Shown here piece by piece: positions 1 through 8,816 of a DNA stretch of 64,000 nucleotides. The notes under the pieces were generated by a model, which saw only the letters and a list, made by a program, of their open reading frames with translations, was not told the DNA's origin and made no database searches. A program made the translations under genes and the position numbers. This stretch comes from Geomonas anaerohicana. Its GTDB lineage: Bacteria > Desulfobacterota > Desulfuromonadia > Geobacterales > Geobacteraceae. How positions within the stretch are numbered: the stretch's first letter is position 1; each line of letters starts with the position of its first letter. Location of the stretch: the NCBI RefSeq assembly GCF_016458305.1, contig NZ_JAEMHL010000001.1, forward strand, positions 248,001 through 312,000, read 5' to 3'.

Positions 1-229
1 AGCGCTCGATCCACGCTGCATCCTGGTACAGGAAGAATCCGGCAGGCGCTCCCGCGGCCTTCTCGCCCGTCAGCGCGAGCGGCCACAGGCACAGTGCCAG
101 TTCCGCCAGGGTGAAAGCGAGCGCCACACCGCGCACCGCCGCATCGCTGCGCCGGAGGGCGAAGACCAGCAGCGCCCCGCAGAGCGGGAGGAAGATCAGC
201 AGCGTGAGTATCGGGATGAGAGAAGTCAT
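1..229 (-). CDS. nuoM: NADH-quinone oxidoreductase subunit M (partial, N-terminus)
   Basis: The first 76 codons of the proton-pumping antiporter-like subunit NuoM of respiratory complex I. The reverse complement starts with ATG at 229 and reads MTSLIPILTLLIFLPLCGAL, a hydrophobic first helix typical of NuoM, followed by a short charged turn and a second hydrophobic stretch. It starts 35 bases after the nuoL stop on the same strand, the usual nuoL-nuoM order. The rest of the gene lies outside the window. The identity relies on context plus the helix pattern. Confidence 0.85.
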   Translation of the reverse strand, partial: MTSLIPILTLLIFLPLCGALLVFALRRSDAAVRGVALAFTLAELALCLWPLALTGEKAAGAPAGFFLYQDAAWIER

Positions 230-264
230 CGGCAGTTCCCGTTGGCGCGCAGGCGCCGGTTACG

Positions 265-2142
265 TTACAGCGCGAGCCAGGCGAGGTAGCACAAAATCAA
301 GGCTCCCCCGGCGGCGAAACTGATGAGATAGACGGCGACCTTTCCGGTGCTCCAGCGCCCGAACAGGCGGCCGACACCGCCAACACCGGCGCTGAGACCG
401 TCCACGGAGGCATCGATCACACCGCGGTCCACCCGCTCGGACAAGAAACCGGCACAGGCCTGGTAAGGGCGGATCAGGACCAGGTGGTACAGCTTGTCGA
501 AGTACCACCCCTGGGCCAGGAAAGCGAACAGCCCGGACGGCTGTGCCTGCGCCTCCCGCATCCGCTCGGCCCGCCCCTTGCCATACCGGAAATACGCCAC
601 CAGCAGTCCGAGCAGTGCCACGATCCCGGCCACGACCTGCAGCACGATTTCCTGTTCGTGCGAACCGGTCGGGAGGTCGGTTACAGGGAGCGTCGCAAAG
701 AACCCGCTCAGGTAGCCGCCGCCAAGGTAAGAGGGGAGGTCGAGCAGGCCGCCGAACAGACCCAGGATGGCGAGCGGGATTAGCACGACTTGCATCACGG
801 TGAGGCCCGAACTGCGGTGCACGTGCCCGTTGCCCCCGCCAAAGACCAGGAACATCAGGCGGAAACTGTAGAAGGCGGTGATCAGGGCCGTGAGCAGGCC
901 AAGCAGGTACAGGGCCTGGTACAGCACGCCCCCCTTGAGCCACACCGCCAGCAGTATGCTGTCCTTGCTGAAGAAGCCGCCGGTGAGAGGGATGCCGGCG
1001 AGGCAGGCCGCGCCGGTCAGGAAGCTCCAGAAGGTGACGGGGAGCGAGCGCCTCAGGCCGCCCATCTTGTAGATGTCCTGCTCGTGGTGCATCGCCGCGA
1101 TGACGCAGCCGGCGCCGAGGAAGAGCAGCGCCTTGAAGAAGGCGTGTACCAGCAGGTGGAAGGTGGCCGCGGTTACCGCCCCGGCGCCGACGCCGAGCAT
1201 CATGTAGCCGATCTGGCTGATGGTCGAGTAGGCCAGCACCCGTTTCAGGTCGCGTTGCGCCAGCGCGCAGGTGGCGCCGTAAAAGGCGGTCAACCCGCCC
1301 GTCACCGAGATGGCGGCGAGGGCAGCGTGTGAGCTGCCGATCAGCGGCAACAGGCGCGCCAGCAGGTAGACGCCGGCGGTGACCATGGTGGCGGCGTGGA
1401 TCATGGCGGAGACCGGGGTCGGGCCGGCCATGGCGTCCGGGAGCCAGACCATGAGGGGCATCTGCGCCGACTTGCCCATGGCGGCGATCAGGAACAGGAT
1501 GCCCAGCATGGTGATGACGGAGCCGGGCATGAGGAAGCCCATCCCATTTGCCTTGGTGATGGAGAGGGTGCCGAAAAGTTGGAACAGCCACGCCAGCGCG
1601 ATCATCAGCGCCACATCGCCAATCCTGGTAGTGATGAATGCTTTCCTGCCGGCGTCAGCGTTGTTGGGATCCGAGTACCAGAAGCCGATCAGCAGGTACG
1701 AGCAGAAGCCAACCCCTTCCCAGCCGAGATACAGCAGCGGCAGGGTCTCCCCGAGGACCAGGGTCAGCATGGCGAACACGAACAGGTTCAGCAGGGCGAA
1801 GTAACGCGCATAGTCCTCGTCATCGCGCATGTAAAAGACGGAATAGACGTGGATCAGGCCGCAGACGAAGCCGATCATGACCACCATGGAGAGCGAGAGG
1901 GGATCGAGGTAGAGCGAGATCGGGATGGCAAGGTCGAAGCTGGCGAACCAGTCGGCAAGGGTGATCACCTGCGGACCGGTATAGGCTGCGGCAGCCAACA
2001 CGGCGCAGGCGAAACTCCCCCAGACCGTGGCGCAGGCGAGCACCTCCACCAGCGCGCGCGGCAGCTTACGGCCGGCGACGGCGCAGGTGAGTCCGCCCAG
2101 GAGCGGTAACAGGAGCATGAATGTCAGGTAGATAGGCAGCAT
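265..2142 (-). CDS. nuoL: NADH-quinone oxidoreductase subunit L
   Basis: Largest membrane subunit of complex I (625 aa), an antiporter-like proton channel that carries the long amphipathic lateral helix. Many hydrophobic helices are visible. Family motifs include the GWEGVG stretch near residue 140, the WLPDAMAGPTPVSAMIHAAT stretch near residue 235 and the LAYSTISQIGYM stretch near 300, which contain the conserved Glu/Lys/His residues of the channel. The ATG lies 11 bases after the nuoK stop, so the gene is translationally close to nuoK. Length is normal for the family. It acts in the cytoplasmic membrane, coupling quinone reduction to proton export. Confidence 0.97.
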   Translation of the reverse strand: MLPIYLTFMLLLPLLGGLTCAVAGRKLPRALVEVLACATVWGSFACAVLAAAAYTGPQVITLADWFASFDLAIPISLYLDPLSLSMVVMIGFVCGLIHVYSVFYMRDDEDYARYFALLNLFVFAMLTLVLGETLPLLYLGWEGVGFCSYLLIGFWYSDPNNADAGRKAFITTRIGDVALMIALAWLFQLFGTLSITKANGMGFLMPGSVITMLGILFLIAAMGKSAQMPLMVWLPDAMAGPTPVSAMIHAATMVTAGVYLLARLLPLIGSSHAALAAISVTGGLTAFYGATCALAQRDLKRVLAYSTISQIGYMMLGVGAGAVTAATFHLLVHAFFKALLFLGAGCVIAAMHHEQDIYKMGGLRRSLPVTFWSFLTGAACLAGIPLTGGFFSKDSILLAVWLKGGVLYQALYLLGLLTALITAFYSFRLMFLVFGGGNGHVHRSSGLTVMQVVLIPLAILGLFGGLLDLPSYLGGGYLSGFFATLPVTDLPTGSHEQEIVLQVVAGIVALLGLLVAYFRYGKGRAERMREAQAQPSGLFAFLAQGWYFDKLYHLVLIRPYQACAGFLSERVDRGVIDASVDGLSAGVGGVGRLFGRWSTGKVAVYLISFAAGGALILCYLAWLAL

Positions 2143-2153
2143 CGTGATCCTTG

Positions 2154-2462
2154 TCAGCCTTTCATCGAATCGAACTGGTCCGTGTTGACCGTCTGCTTGC
2201 GCCGGTGCAGGTACACGACCATGGCGAGCGCAAGCGAGACTTCAGCGGAGGTCAGGGCCATCAGCATCAGGGAGAACAGCTGCCCATCGGCGATGCCCCA
2301 GTGGGCGGAGCCGCCGACGAAGGTGAGCATGACGGCGTTCAGCATGATTTCGATGCCGATCAGCATCATGATGACGTTGGCGCGCCAGGCGACCACGCAG
2401 CCAAGGCCCATGGCGAACATCAGCGATGCCACGATCAGCACGTGGGAAAGCGGTACGCTCAT
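2154..2462 (-). CDS. nuoK: NADH-quinone oxidoreductase subunit K
   Basis: Small membrane subunit of complex I (102 aa) with three hydrophobic helices, normal family length. The second helix carries the conserved acidic residues of the proton pathway in MLIGIEIMLNAV. The start ATG overlaps the nuoJ stop by four bases (ATGA), and a GGGAGG ribosome-binding site lies just upstream inside nuoJ, so translation of K is coupled to J. Confidence 0.96.
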   Translation of the reverse strand: MSVPLSHVLIVASLMFAMGLGCVVAWRANVIMMLIGIEIMLNAVMLTFVGGSAHWGIADGQLFSLMLMALTSAEVSLALAMVVYLHRRKQTVNTDQFDSMKG

Positions 2463-2944
2463 CTGCGCCTCCCGAGGTAGAGTGCGCCCACCAGCGCGAA
2501 GAGAAGCTGCATGGAAACCACCTCCACGGCAACCCCGTACTGCTTGAACAGCGCGAAAGCGAACTGGCGCACCGGGATCTCCGTGAACCCCGGCGGCACC
2601 GCCTGCAGGCGGGAACAGAGCAGGACCACCAGCGCACCGACCACGGCGCCCGCCAAGAGCAGGGCCGGAAGCCAGTTCTTGAAGTGAGGTTTGGCGAGCT
2701 TCTCAGGCGACTCCAATTCCAGCATCATAATGACGAACAGGAAGAGCACCATGATGGCACCGGCGTAGATAATCACCTCGAAGGCGGCGATGAGCGGCGC
2801 CCCCAAAAGGTAGAACATCAGGGCCAGCGCGAAGAACGAGGTCACCAGGTACACGATGGAGCGCACCGCCTGCCGGGCCGTAATGGCGAGCAGGGTCCCA
2901 ATGAGGAGTACCGCCGCCAGTATGTAGAATAGGGTCGCTTCCAT
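2459..2944 (-). CDS. nuoJ: NADH-quinone oxidoreductase subunit J
   Basis: Membrane subunit of complex I (161 aa) with about five hydrophobic helices. The third helix contains the family signature IIYAGAIMVLFLFVIMMLEL near residues 58-78, the pi-bulge helix involved in coupling. It is preceded by a palindromic GC-rich repeat that separates it from nuoI, and its 3' end overlaps nuoK by four bases. Length matches the family. Confidence 0.96.
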   Translation of the reverse strand: MEATLFYILAAVLLIGTLLAITARQAVRSIVYLVTSFFALALMFYLLGAPLIAAFEVIIYAGAIMVLFLFVIMMLELESPEKLAKPHFKNWLPALLLAGAVVGALVVLLCSRLQAVPPGFTEIPVRQFAFALFKQYGVAVEVVSMQLLFALVGALYLGRRR

Positions 2945-2981
2945 TTCGCTCCGTGCTTACTGTGTGTCCGTCTGTGCTGTG

Positions 2982-3072
2982 CCCCCTCCCCCGGAGGGGG
3001 AGGGCAGGGGAGGGGGAAGTTTAGTTGCCAACAGTTCCCCCCCTCCCAACCTCCCCCCTCCGGGGGGAGGAG
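2982..3072. repeat. Palindromic GC-rich intergenic repeat (BIME-like), nuoI-nuoJ junction
   Basis: About 90 bp made of two inverted modules of C-tract and G-tract hairpins (CCCCCTCCCCCGGAGGGG at the left, CTCCGGGGGGAGGAG at the right) around a ~20-bp variable core. Nearly the same structure in the same orientation is present at 5328-5416 and 8817-8905. It lies wholly between coding regions and is transcribed with the nuo operon. Role unknown; such elements can stabilise or process mRNA. Confidence 0.85.
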
Positions 3073-3102
3073 CATGCCGCTCGCCTGCGGGAGGCCTTCG
3101 TG

Positions 3103-3633
3103 CTACGGCAACAGGCTCCTCGGATCTGCCGGTGCCTGTTCACCGGCGCCGTGACCGCGGGGCTGCACCACGCCGGTCCCGGCATGGCGGTAGAAATTGT
3201 AATTGGGATCCTTGCCGGTGCCGTCGATGAGCAGGTCCTCCTTTTCGTAGACCATGTCGATGACCTGGCGCTTGCAATGGAACATCTCGGGCGACATCTG
3301 GATGGCCAGCGTCGGGCAGGCCTCGGCGCACATGCCGCACAGGATGCAGCGCGAGAAGTTGATGCGGAACCACGCGGCGTAGCGCAGGCCGTTCTCTCCT
3401 TCCGCCGCGGCCATCGAGATGCAGTCGACGGGGCAGGCCCCGGAGCACAGATAGCACGCGACGCAGCGCTCGGCGCCGTCGGGATCGCGGGTCAGAACGA
3501 TGCTGCCACGGAAACGCTCGGGCATGGCCCTGCGCTCCTCGGGGAACTGCACCGTAACCGGCTTCCGGAAGATGTGCCGGAAGGTGATGGAAAGGCCGGT
3601 CAGGATCTCTTTTATGTCGTTCAGTATGGGCAT
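3103..3633 (-). CDS. nuoI: NADH-quinone oxidoreductase subunit I
   Basis: Peripheral-arm iron-sulfur subunit of complex I (176 aa), carrying clusters N6a and N6b. Two 4Fe-4S motifs are visible: [15 protein letters not shown] near residues 58-72 and [12 protein letters not shown] near 97-108. The ATG at 3633 has an AGGAACAG stretch just upstream. An ankyrin gene separates it from nuoH, where most operons have nuoH directly before nuoI. The C-terminal ~25 residues after the second cluster are Gly/Pro-rich and probably variable. Confidence 0.97.
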   Translation of the reverse strand: MPILNDIKEILTGLSITFRHIFRKPVTVQFPEERRAMPERFRGSIVLTRDPDGAERCVACYLCSGACPVDCISMAAAEGENGLRYAAWFRINFSRCILCGMCAEACPTLAIQMSPEMFHCKRQVIDMVYEKEDLLIDGTGKDPNYNFYRHAGTGVVQPRGHGAGEQAPADPRSLLP

Positions 3634-3728
3634 CTGTTCCTGCTCGAAGTGTCGTTGGTGCCGTAGTAGATGCCGGCAAAATGGTTTCAGTTGGCCGCTG
3701 CGTCAATGGCTCGATGGCGCGGCCGGGG

Positions 3729-3760
3729 CCCGGCAGGCAGCACGGGGCTGCCTGCCGGAA
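3729..3760 (-). terminator. Strong hairpin after the ankyrin gene
   Basis: CCGGCAGGCAGC and GCTGCCTGCCGG form a 12-bp perfect stem with a 5-base loop just after the ankyrin stop. No U-tract follows on the minus strand, so it is more likely an mRNA-stabilising or attenuating hairpin within the nuo transcript than a full terminator. Confidence 0.5.
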
Positions 3761-3767
3761 GGAGGTG

Positions 3768-4217
3768 TTAGTTGGGCCGTAGTGACTTCATCAAGACGTC
3801 GAGGGTTTGTCTGTGCAGGTTGTTCTCTGCGTAAGCCAGGGCGGTGGTTCCGGAGTAGGACATTGCCAGCGGGTCGGCCCCGCTGTCGACCAGCATCTGC
3901 GTGGTCTGGGTGCATCCGTAGTTTGCTGCCAGCATGAGAGGCGTGTGGCCGTCACGGTCGCGGGCGTCGACCTCGGCTCCTTTTTGCAACAGCAGGCGTA
4001 CCACGTCTGCGTTGCCGTGCGCCGCCGCGAAGTGCAGCGCGGTTTTACCCTTGTCGCTTCTGGCGGCGAGGTTGGCGCCCCGTTCCATCAGGTCGGCCAC
4101 CTCGGCCAGGTTGCCGGCCTTCGCTGCGTCCATGAGAGCGGTGTGGCCGTTTTTGTCCACCGCATCCACCTGTGCCCTGAACCCTGCCCCCAACTCGACT
4201 TCCACGGTTGTTGTCAT
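3768..4217 (-). CDS. Ankyrin-repeat protein inserted in the nuo operon
   Basis: Predicted 149-residue cytoplasmic protein with about three to four ankyrin repeats, seen as NGHTALMDAAKAGNLAEVAD, KGKTALHFAAAHGNADVVRL, DGHTPLMLAANYGCTQTTQM and SGTTALAYAENNLHRQT. Ankyrin repeats bind protein partners and have no catalytic residues. The ATG at 4217 is chosen because AAAGGAGG lies just upstream; an earlier in-frame start at 4256 has no such site. It sits between nuoH and nuoI on the same strand with only ~45 bases on the nuoH side, so it is almost certainly co-transcribed. A role in complex I assembly or regulation is inference only. Confidence 0.9.
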   Translation of the reverse strand: MTTTVEVELGAGFRAQVDAVDKNGHTALMDAAKAGNLAEVADLMERGANLAARSDKGKTALHFAAAHGNADVVRLLLQKGAEVDARDRDGHTPLMLAANYGCTQTTQMLVDSGADPLAMSYSGTTALAYAENNLHRQTLDVLMKSLRPN

Positions 4218-4262
4218 CGCAGTTCCTCCTTTGTGAGAATACATTGCCCAGTACAACGCCTC

Positions 4263-5252
4263 TTATCGTAAAGCCAGCCACCACCCGGTGACTAGAATAT
4301 TGAGAAGAGCTAGCGGTGTCAGGAACTTCCAGCCCAGGTGCATGAGCTGGTCGTAGCGAAGGCGTGGGAGGGTTCCCCTGACCCAGATGAACAGGAACGA
4401 GAATAACCCGACCTTGATGAAGAACCACAAGATCGGCGGCAGCAGCGGCCCGCGCCATCCGCCCAGGAAGAAGAGCGAAGCAAGCGAGCTCAGCGAGATG
4501 ATGTTGATGTACTCCCCGACGAAGAAGAGACCGAAGCGCATCCCGGAATACTCGGTGTGGAACCCCGCCACCAGTTCCCCTTCCGCTTCGGGAAGGTCGA
4601 AGGGGATCCTGCGGCACTCGGCCAGGATGCTGACCAGGAAAATCACGAAAGCGACCGGCTGGTACACGATGAAGGGCATATCGGCCTGCGCGTTGACGAT
4701 GTCGGCGAGGCTCAGCGACTTGGCTAGCATGACCACTGGGACCAGCGACAGCCCCATGGAAAGTTCATAAGAGATCAGCTGGGACAGGCCGCGTATGCTT
4801 CCAAGCAGCGCGTACTTGGAGTTGGATGCCCACCCGCCCAGCGCCACGCCGTACACCGCGACGGAGGAAAGCGCCATGAAGAAGAGCACCCCGACGTTCA
4901 GGTCGGCGATCTGCAGGTTGACTTGGCGCCCGAATATCTGCAGCGGAGCCCCTACCGGGATGATGGCGAAAGTAAGTATGGCCGGGATTGCCGCCATCGC
5001 CGGGGCCATCGAGAAGAGCAGCCGGTCGGCGGCCTTGGGGATCATGTCCTCCTTGGTGATCATCTTGATCACGTCGGCCAGGGGCTGCAAAAGTCCGAAG
5101 GGCCCGACGCGGTTGGGGCCGATCCGGTCCTGGAGAAAGCCCAGGATGCGCCGCTCCGCCAGCACCAGATACGCCGCGCCGGTCAGGATGATGGCGTAGA
5201 GCAGCACGATCTTCCCCAGCATCAGCGCTATGTCGGTGGCAGTCCAGGTCAT
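4263..5252 (-). CDS. nuoH: NADH-quinone oxidoreductase subunit H
   Basis: Membrane subunit of complex I (329 aa) joining the membrane arm to the quinone site. Eight or so hydrophobic helices are seen. Diagnostic stretches are RIGPNRVGPFGLLQPLADV (residues ~42-60), the quinone-chamber loop, and RRIPFDLPEAEGELVAGF with HTEYSGMRF (residues ~213-240). Length is typical. The ankyrin gene follows directly and a palindromic repeat separates it from nuoG upstream. Confidence 0.97.
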   Translation of the reverse strand: MTWTATDIALMLGKIVLLYAIILTGAAYLVLAERRILGFLQDRIGPNRVGPFGLLQPLADVIKMITKEDMIPKAADRLLFSMAPAMAAIPAILTFAIIPVGAPLQIFGRQVNLQIADLNVGVLFFMALSSVAVYGVALGGWASNSKYALLGSIRGLSQLISYELSMGLSLVPVVMLAKSLSLADIVNAQADMPFIVYQPVAFVIFLVSILAECRRIPFDLPEAEGELVAGFHTEYSGMRFGLFFVGEYINIISLSSLASLFFLGGWRGPLLPPILWFFIKVGLFSFLFIWVRGTLPRLRYDQLMHLGWKFLTPLALLNILVTGWWLALR

Positions 5253-5327
5253 AAGGTTCCTCCCGCCGTGGCGGGAACATGCGGACGTTCTTCGCCCGAT
5301 TATAATATTGTTTCCTCTGCGTCACGT

Positions 5328-5416
5328 CCCCGCCCCCGGAGGGGGAGGGACAGGGAGGGGGATGTGCTGCAGCCTTGAAGGCCCCCCTCCCGACCTCCCC
5401 CCTCCGGGGGGAGGAG
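5328..5416. repeat. Palindromic GC-rich intergenic repeat (BIME-like), nuoG-nuoH junction
   Basis: Same organisation and orientation as 2982-3072: a C/G-tract hairpin, a ~20-bp non-conserved core, then the conserved CTCCCCCCTCCGGGGGGAGG module. It is confined to the intergenic space between nuoG and nuoH. Confidence 0.85.
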
Positions 5417-5442
5417 CTATGCCAACCTGTAGGGGCGAATAA

Positions 5443-7380
5443 TCATTCGCCCAATCCCATCTCGAAAATCCGTACCCCCTCGCCCTCCGGGTCGAGGTTC
5501 CTCAGCGCTCTCCATTTGCCGCTGAAAGGCTCCAGCGCCTCTCCCCCCAGCCTCTCGATCAACTGCGCCATCACCTGCCAGGCATCGCGTTCGGCGCCGC
5601 CGGGGACATCCTTGCGGTGCACCCGGGGCGGATGCAGGCTGACGGCCTCGGTGGCGCTGCCGTAGTACTTCGGGTCGAGCCCCTTGAGCGGCAATCCGGC
5701 AACCCTGCTGCGCTCGAACCGCTGCGCCCTTCCCTCGTAGTTGATGGCGGTGCCGTCGGACTCGGCCCAGGTGGTCGTGGGGAGGAAGATTGGTGCTTTC
5801 GCCTCCACCGCCCCCCGGCGCCAGTCCGCGTTTGCCAGGACCTCCAGGTCGGAGAGCAGCATTTCCGGCACATCCGCCTCGAAGCAGACCACCCCCTGCA
5901 CCTGCCGGGCCGCCACCAGTTCCGCCAAGGGGACGGCAGCGTGTTGCTGTGCGAGGAGCGCGGCCGCAAACCCGTTCGGGCCCGGCTGCAGCATGACCAG
6001 CTTCGCCCCGCTGGAGGCCATTTCGGCCAGGAGATCGGGATCTTTGCTGCCGGCGCCGCAGATGATCACCCCTTTGCCGCCCCCCTCGAAGGGAACCTGG
6101 TCCAGGGTCTCCACCGCGGTGTACTTGAAAGGGAGTACCTTCATCGCCGGTAGCATGTCCCCGGCGACCAGAAAGATCTGGGCCCCGGCCAGGAAGGCTT
6201 TGCGCACTGCCAGGGCCAGCATCGGGCCCTCCTCCATCAGGTCGAGGGCGTGCAAGGAGATCCACTGCGCCTGTTCGATGTCCTTTACGTATGCCGCGTT
6301 CTCCTCGTGGAGCAGCTTCGCCGCCGCCAGGCTCCCCTGCTGCTGGCCGGCGTCGTCGAAGTAGCAAACCTTCGCCCCGCCTGCGACCTCGGCCAGTTGT
6401 GCCAGCAGGATCATCCCTTCCAGCGAGAGCCTGGTGGAACCGACCAAGGCGAGCTTGTCGGCGCCGTTTTTACGCACGAACTCCGCTATCGACTTGGCTG
6501 CAGCATCGACGGCGACGTCGTAGCCGCAGGTGGCGCCATCCAGTCGGGGCTCCCGCGGACGTTGCGGGTCGTTCAGGTACGACTTGTCGAAGCGGGCGCG
6601 GTCGCAGATGAACCAGCCATTCACCTGGTCGTTGCGGCGCCCGACGATCTTGATGGTCTCGCGCTGGAAGTTCTGCGGCGAGGTGTTGCACCCGACCGAG
6701 CAGTGCTGGCAGATCGATGGCGCGAACTGGTAGTCCCAGTAGCGGGCCCGGAAACGCCCGGTTTTGTCGGTGAAGACGCCGGTCGGGCAGATGTCGACCA
6801 GGTTGCCGGAGAAGGGGGACTCCAGCGGTCCCTCCTGGAACCGGCCGAAGTAGACCCGGCCCGCGCTCCCCATGACCCCGAAGTCGGTGCCGCCGGCGTA
6901 GTCCCGGTAGAAACGGACACAGCGGTAGCACTCGATGCAGCGGTTCATCTCGTGGTGGATCCCCTCGCCCAGGTACTGGTTTTGGAAGGTGCGCTTCTTC
7001 CCCTGGTAACGGCGGCGGCTGTGCCCCCCGGCGATGGTGAAGTCCTGCAGCAGGCACTCCCCCCCCTCATCGCAGACGGGGCAGTCGTGCGGGTGGTTCA
7101 GCATGAGCCACTCGATGACCAAGGCGCGCATCTTGAGCGCCTCGGGGTCGGTGGTGGAGACCACCATGCCGTCCTGGGCCGGCAGCGCGCAGGACATCTG
7201 GATCCCCTTCACCGGGCCGTCCAAGAGCTTCACCGCGCAGAGCCTGCAGGCGGCGGCGATGGCCAGGGCCGGGTGGTAGCAAAAGTGCGGGATGGTGATC
7301 CCGACGCTACGGGCCGCTTCCAGAACGCTGGTCCCCGGCGCGACCTCCACCGGTATGTCATCGATGATCAGCTTGGGCAT
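5443..7380 (-). CDS. nuoG: NADH-quinone oxidoreductase subunit G
   Basis: Iron-sulfur subunit of the NADH module (645 aa). The N-terminus holds the 2Fe-2S site (CYHPALAIAAACRLC), then CPVCDEGGECLLQD with the His-ligated region, then CIECYRCVRFYRDYAGG. A molybdopterin-oxidoreductase-like domain starts near residue 215 with SICQHCSVGC. The protein is shorter than the ~780-900 residues usual for NuoG; the missing part is in the degenerate molybdopterin-like C-terminal region, not the cluster domains. The ATG has GAGGAAG just upstream. It accepts electrons from NuoF and passes them toward NuoI. Confidence 0.95.
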   Translation of the reverse strand: MPKLIIDDIPVEVAPGTSVLEAARSVGITIPHFCYHPALAIAAACRLCAVKLLDGPVKGIQMSCALPAQDGMVVSTTDPEALKMRALVIEWLMLNHPHDCPVCDEGGECLLQDFTIAGGHSRRRYQGKKRTFQNQYLGEGIHHEMNRCIECYRCVRFYRDYAGGTDFGVMGSAGRVYFGRFQEGPLESPFSGNLVDICPTGVFTDKTGRFRARYWDYQFAPSICQHCSVGCNTSPQNFQRETIKIVGRRNDQVNGWFICDRARFDKSYLNDPQRPREPRLDGATCGYDVAVDAAAKSIAEFVRKNGADKLALVGSTRLSLEGMILLAQLAEVAGGAKVCYFDDAGQQQGSLAAAKLLHEENAAYVKDIEQAQWISLHALDLMEEGPMLALAVRKAFLAGAQIFLVAGDMLPAMKVLPFKYTAVETLDQVPFEGGGKGVIICGAGSKDPDLLAEMASSGAKLVMLQPGPNGFAAALLAQQHAAVPLAELVAARQVQGVVCFEADVPEMLLSDLEVLANADWRRGAVEAKAPIFLPTTTWAESDGTAINYEGRAQRFERSRVAGLPLKGLDPKYYGSATEAVSLHPPRVHRKDVPGGAERDAWQVMAQLIERLGGEALEPFSGKWRALRNLDPEGEGVRIFEMGLGE

Positions 7381-7411
7381 CTTCCTCTTTATCCTTGTAT
7401 CATCTGCCCAT

Positions 7412-7451
7412 GCTCCCCCTCGCCCTCCGGGAGAGGGGCAGGGGTGAGGGC
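7412..7451. repeat. Short palindromic repeat, nuoF-nuoG junction
   Basis: About 40 bp of inverted C/G tracts (CCCTCGCCCTCCGGGAGAGG and following) between nuoF and nuoG. It resembles a half unit of the larger repeats in this operon and belongs to the widespread CTCTCCC/GGGAGAGG type. Confidence 0.7.
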
Positions 7452-7463
7452 GCAGCTGCGAAC

Positions 7464-8726
7464 TTACTTAAGCGGGCACTTCTTCTTGACGATATGCTCC
7501 CGCACCTCGTCCTCGAAATCCCGCAGCAGGCCGTCCAGCGGGGCCATGGCGCCGGGGGCGAGGGCGCAGAAGGTGTAGTTCAGGTACTTCACGTGCTCGC
7601 GCAGGATGGTGATGTCGTCTTCCTCGCCGCGCCCGTTCTCGATGCGGGTCAGGATCTCCTTCACGTAGGGAAGCCCCTCGCGGCACGGGGTGCACCAGCC
7701 GCACGATTCGCGGGCGAAGAAGTTGATCAGGTTCAGGGTCGCCTCCACCAGGCAATGCCCCTCGTCGAAGACGATAATGCCGCCCGAGCCGAGGCGGGAA
7801 CCGGCCTTGACCACGGTGTCGTAATCCATGGGGAGGTTCCAGTGCTCCGGCTTCAGGAACTGGGTCGAGGCCCCGCCCGGGATGCAGGCCTTGAACTTCT
7901 TGCCGTCGCGCATGCCGCCGCAGGCGCCGTCGATGATGTCACCAAGCGTGGTGCCGATGGGAAGCTCGATGCAGGCGCGGTTCTTGACCGATCCGCTCAC
8001 GCAGAAGAGCTTGCTGCCGGCACCTTCGGGGTTGAGCGCCAGTCCCTTGAACCAGGCGGCGCCGTTGGCGACGATGGCGGGGACATTGGCGAGGGTCTCC
8101 ACGTTATTGACCACGGTCGGCCCCTGCCAGAGCCCCTTCACTGCCGGGAACGGGGGCTTGGAGCGCGGGTTGGGGCGCTTCCCTTCCAGCGCGTTGATCA
8201 GCGCCGTCTCCTCCCCGCAGATGTAGCGGCCGGCGGAGAGGTGCAGGTCCAGTTCGATGGAGTGCTCGCTCCCGAGGATATGCTCGCCGAGCAGGCCCGC
8301 CTTCTTCGCCTCTTCGATGCCGCGCGCCAGGTTGGCCGCGGCTTTCTCGTACCCTTTCCTGATGAAGATGAAGGCATGCCGGACGCCGAGCGCGTAGCAG
8401 GCAAGGGTCATCCCCTCGATGAGGCTGTACGGGTTGTGCTCCAGGAGCACCCGGTCCTTGTAGGTTCCCGGCTCCATCTCGTCGCAGTTGCAGATGAGCC
8501 AGCGCGGCCCGGGGAGGTCGCGGGGGACGAAGGACCACTTCCGGCCGGTGGCAAAGCCGGCGCCGCCGCGTCCACGCAGCCCCGAGTCGAGCACCGCCTG
8601 CTGCACGTCGTTGGGGCTCATCCCGGAGAAGGCCTTTTTCAGCCCCTCGAAGCCACCCTCCTCGCGGTACTCGTCGAAGGTGACCACGCGGTTGGGGCGG
8701 TTATGTCGGAAAAGAGGAAGGTCCAT
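7464..8726 (-). CDS. nuoF: NADH-quinone oxidoreductase subunit F
   Basis: Subunit of complex I that binds NADH, FMN and cluster N3 (about 420 aa). Visible motifs: GLRGRGGAGFATGRKW near residue 50 (NADH/FMN binding), CNCDEMEPGTYKDR near 80, GRYICGEETALINALEGK near 165, and the N3 cluster motif ESCGWCTPCREG with a further Cys in YTFCALAPGA near the C-terminus. The ATG at 8726 is preferred over the one at 8753 because AAGGA lies at the right distance and it fits the usual NuoF N-terminus. It works with NuoE and NuoG as the NADH dehydrogenase module. Confidence 0.96.
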   Translation of the reverse strand: MDLPLFRHNRPNRVVTFDEYREEGGFEGLKKAFSGMSPNDVQQAVLDSGLRGRGGAGFATGRKWSFVPRDLPGPRWLICNCDEMEPGTYKDRVLLEHNPYSLIEGMTLACYALGVRHAFIFIRKGYEKAAANLARGIEEAKKAGLLGEHILGSEHSIELDLHLSAGRYICGEETALINALEGKRPNPRSKPPFPAVKGLWQGPTVVNNVETLANVPAIVANGAAWFKGLALNPEGAGSKLFCVSGSVKNRACIELPIGTTLGDIIDGACGGMRDGKKFKACIPGGASTQFLKPEHWNLPMDYDTVVKAGSRLGSGGIIVFDEGHCLVEATLNLINFFARESCGWCTPCREGLPYVKEILTRIENGRGEEDDITILREHVKYLNYTFCALAPGAMAPLDGLLRDFEDEVREHIVKKKCPLK

Positions 8727-8765
8727 GGTTCCTTGTCGTTGTCTGTTCTTCACTCTGAGGCAGCG

Positions 8766-8810
8766 CCCTCATCCGCCCCTTCGGGGCACCTTCTCCCGGA
8801 GGGAGAAGGG
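8766..8810. repeat. REP-like palindrome upstream of nuoF
   Basis: CGCCCCTTCGGGGC and CTTCTCCCGGAGGGAGAAGG form two adjacent short hairpins. The unit directly abuts the BIME-like repeat at 8817-8905, making a ~140-bp repeat cluster between nuoE and nuoF. Confidence 0.75.
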
Positions 8811-8816
8811 ATGCGG

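Noticed and set aside
2842-3230. Small frames in the palindromic repeats (2842-3075 and 2964-3230)
   Set aside because: They are Pro/Gly-rich translations of C/G tracts with no start signal.
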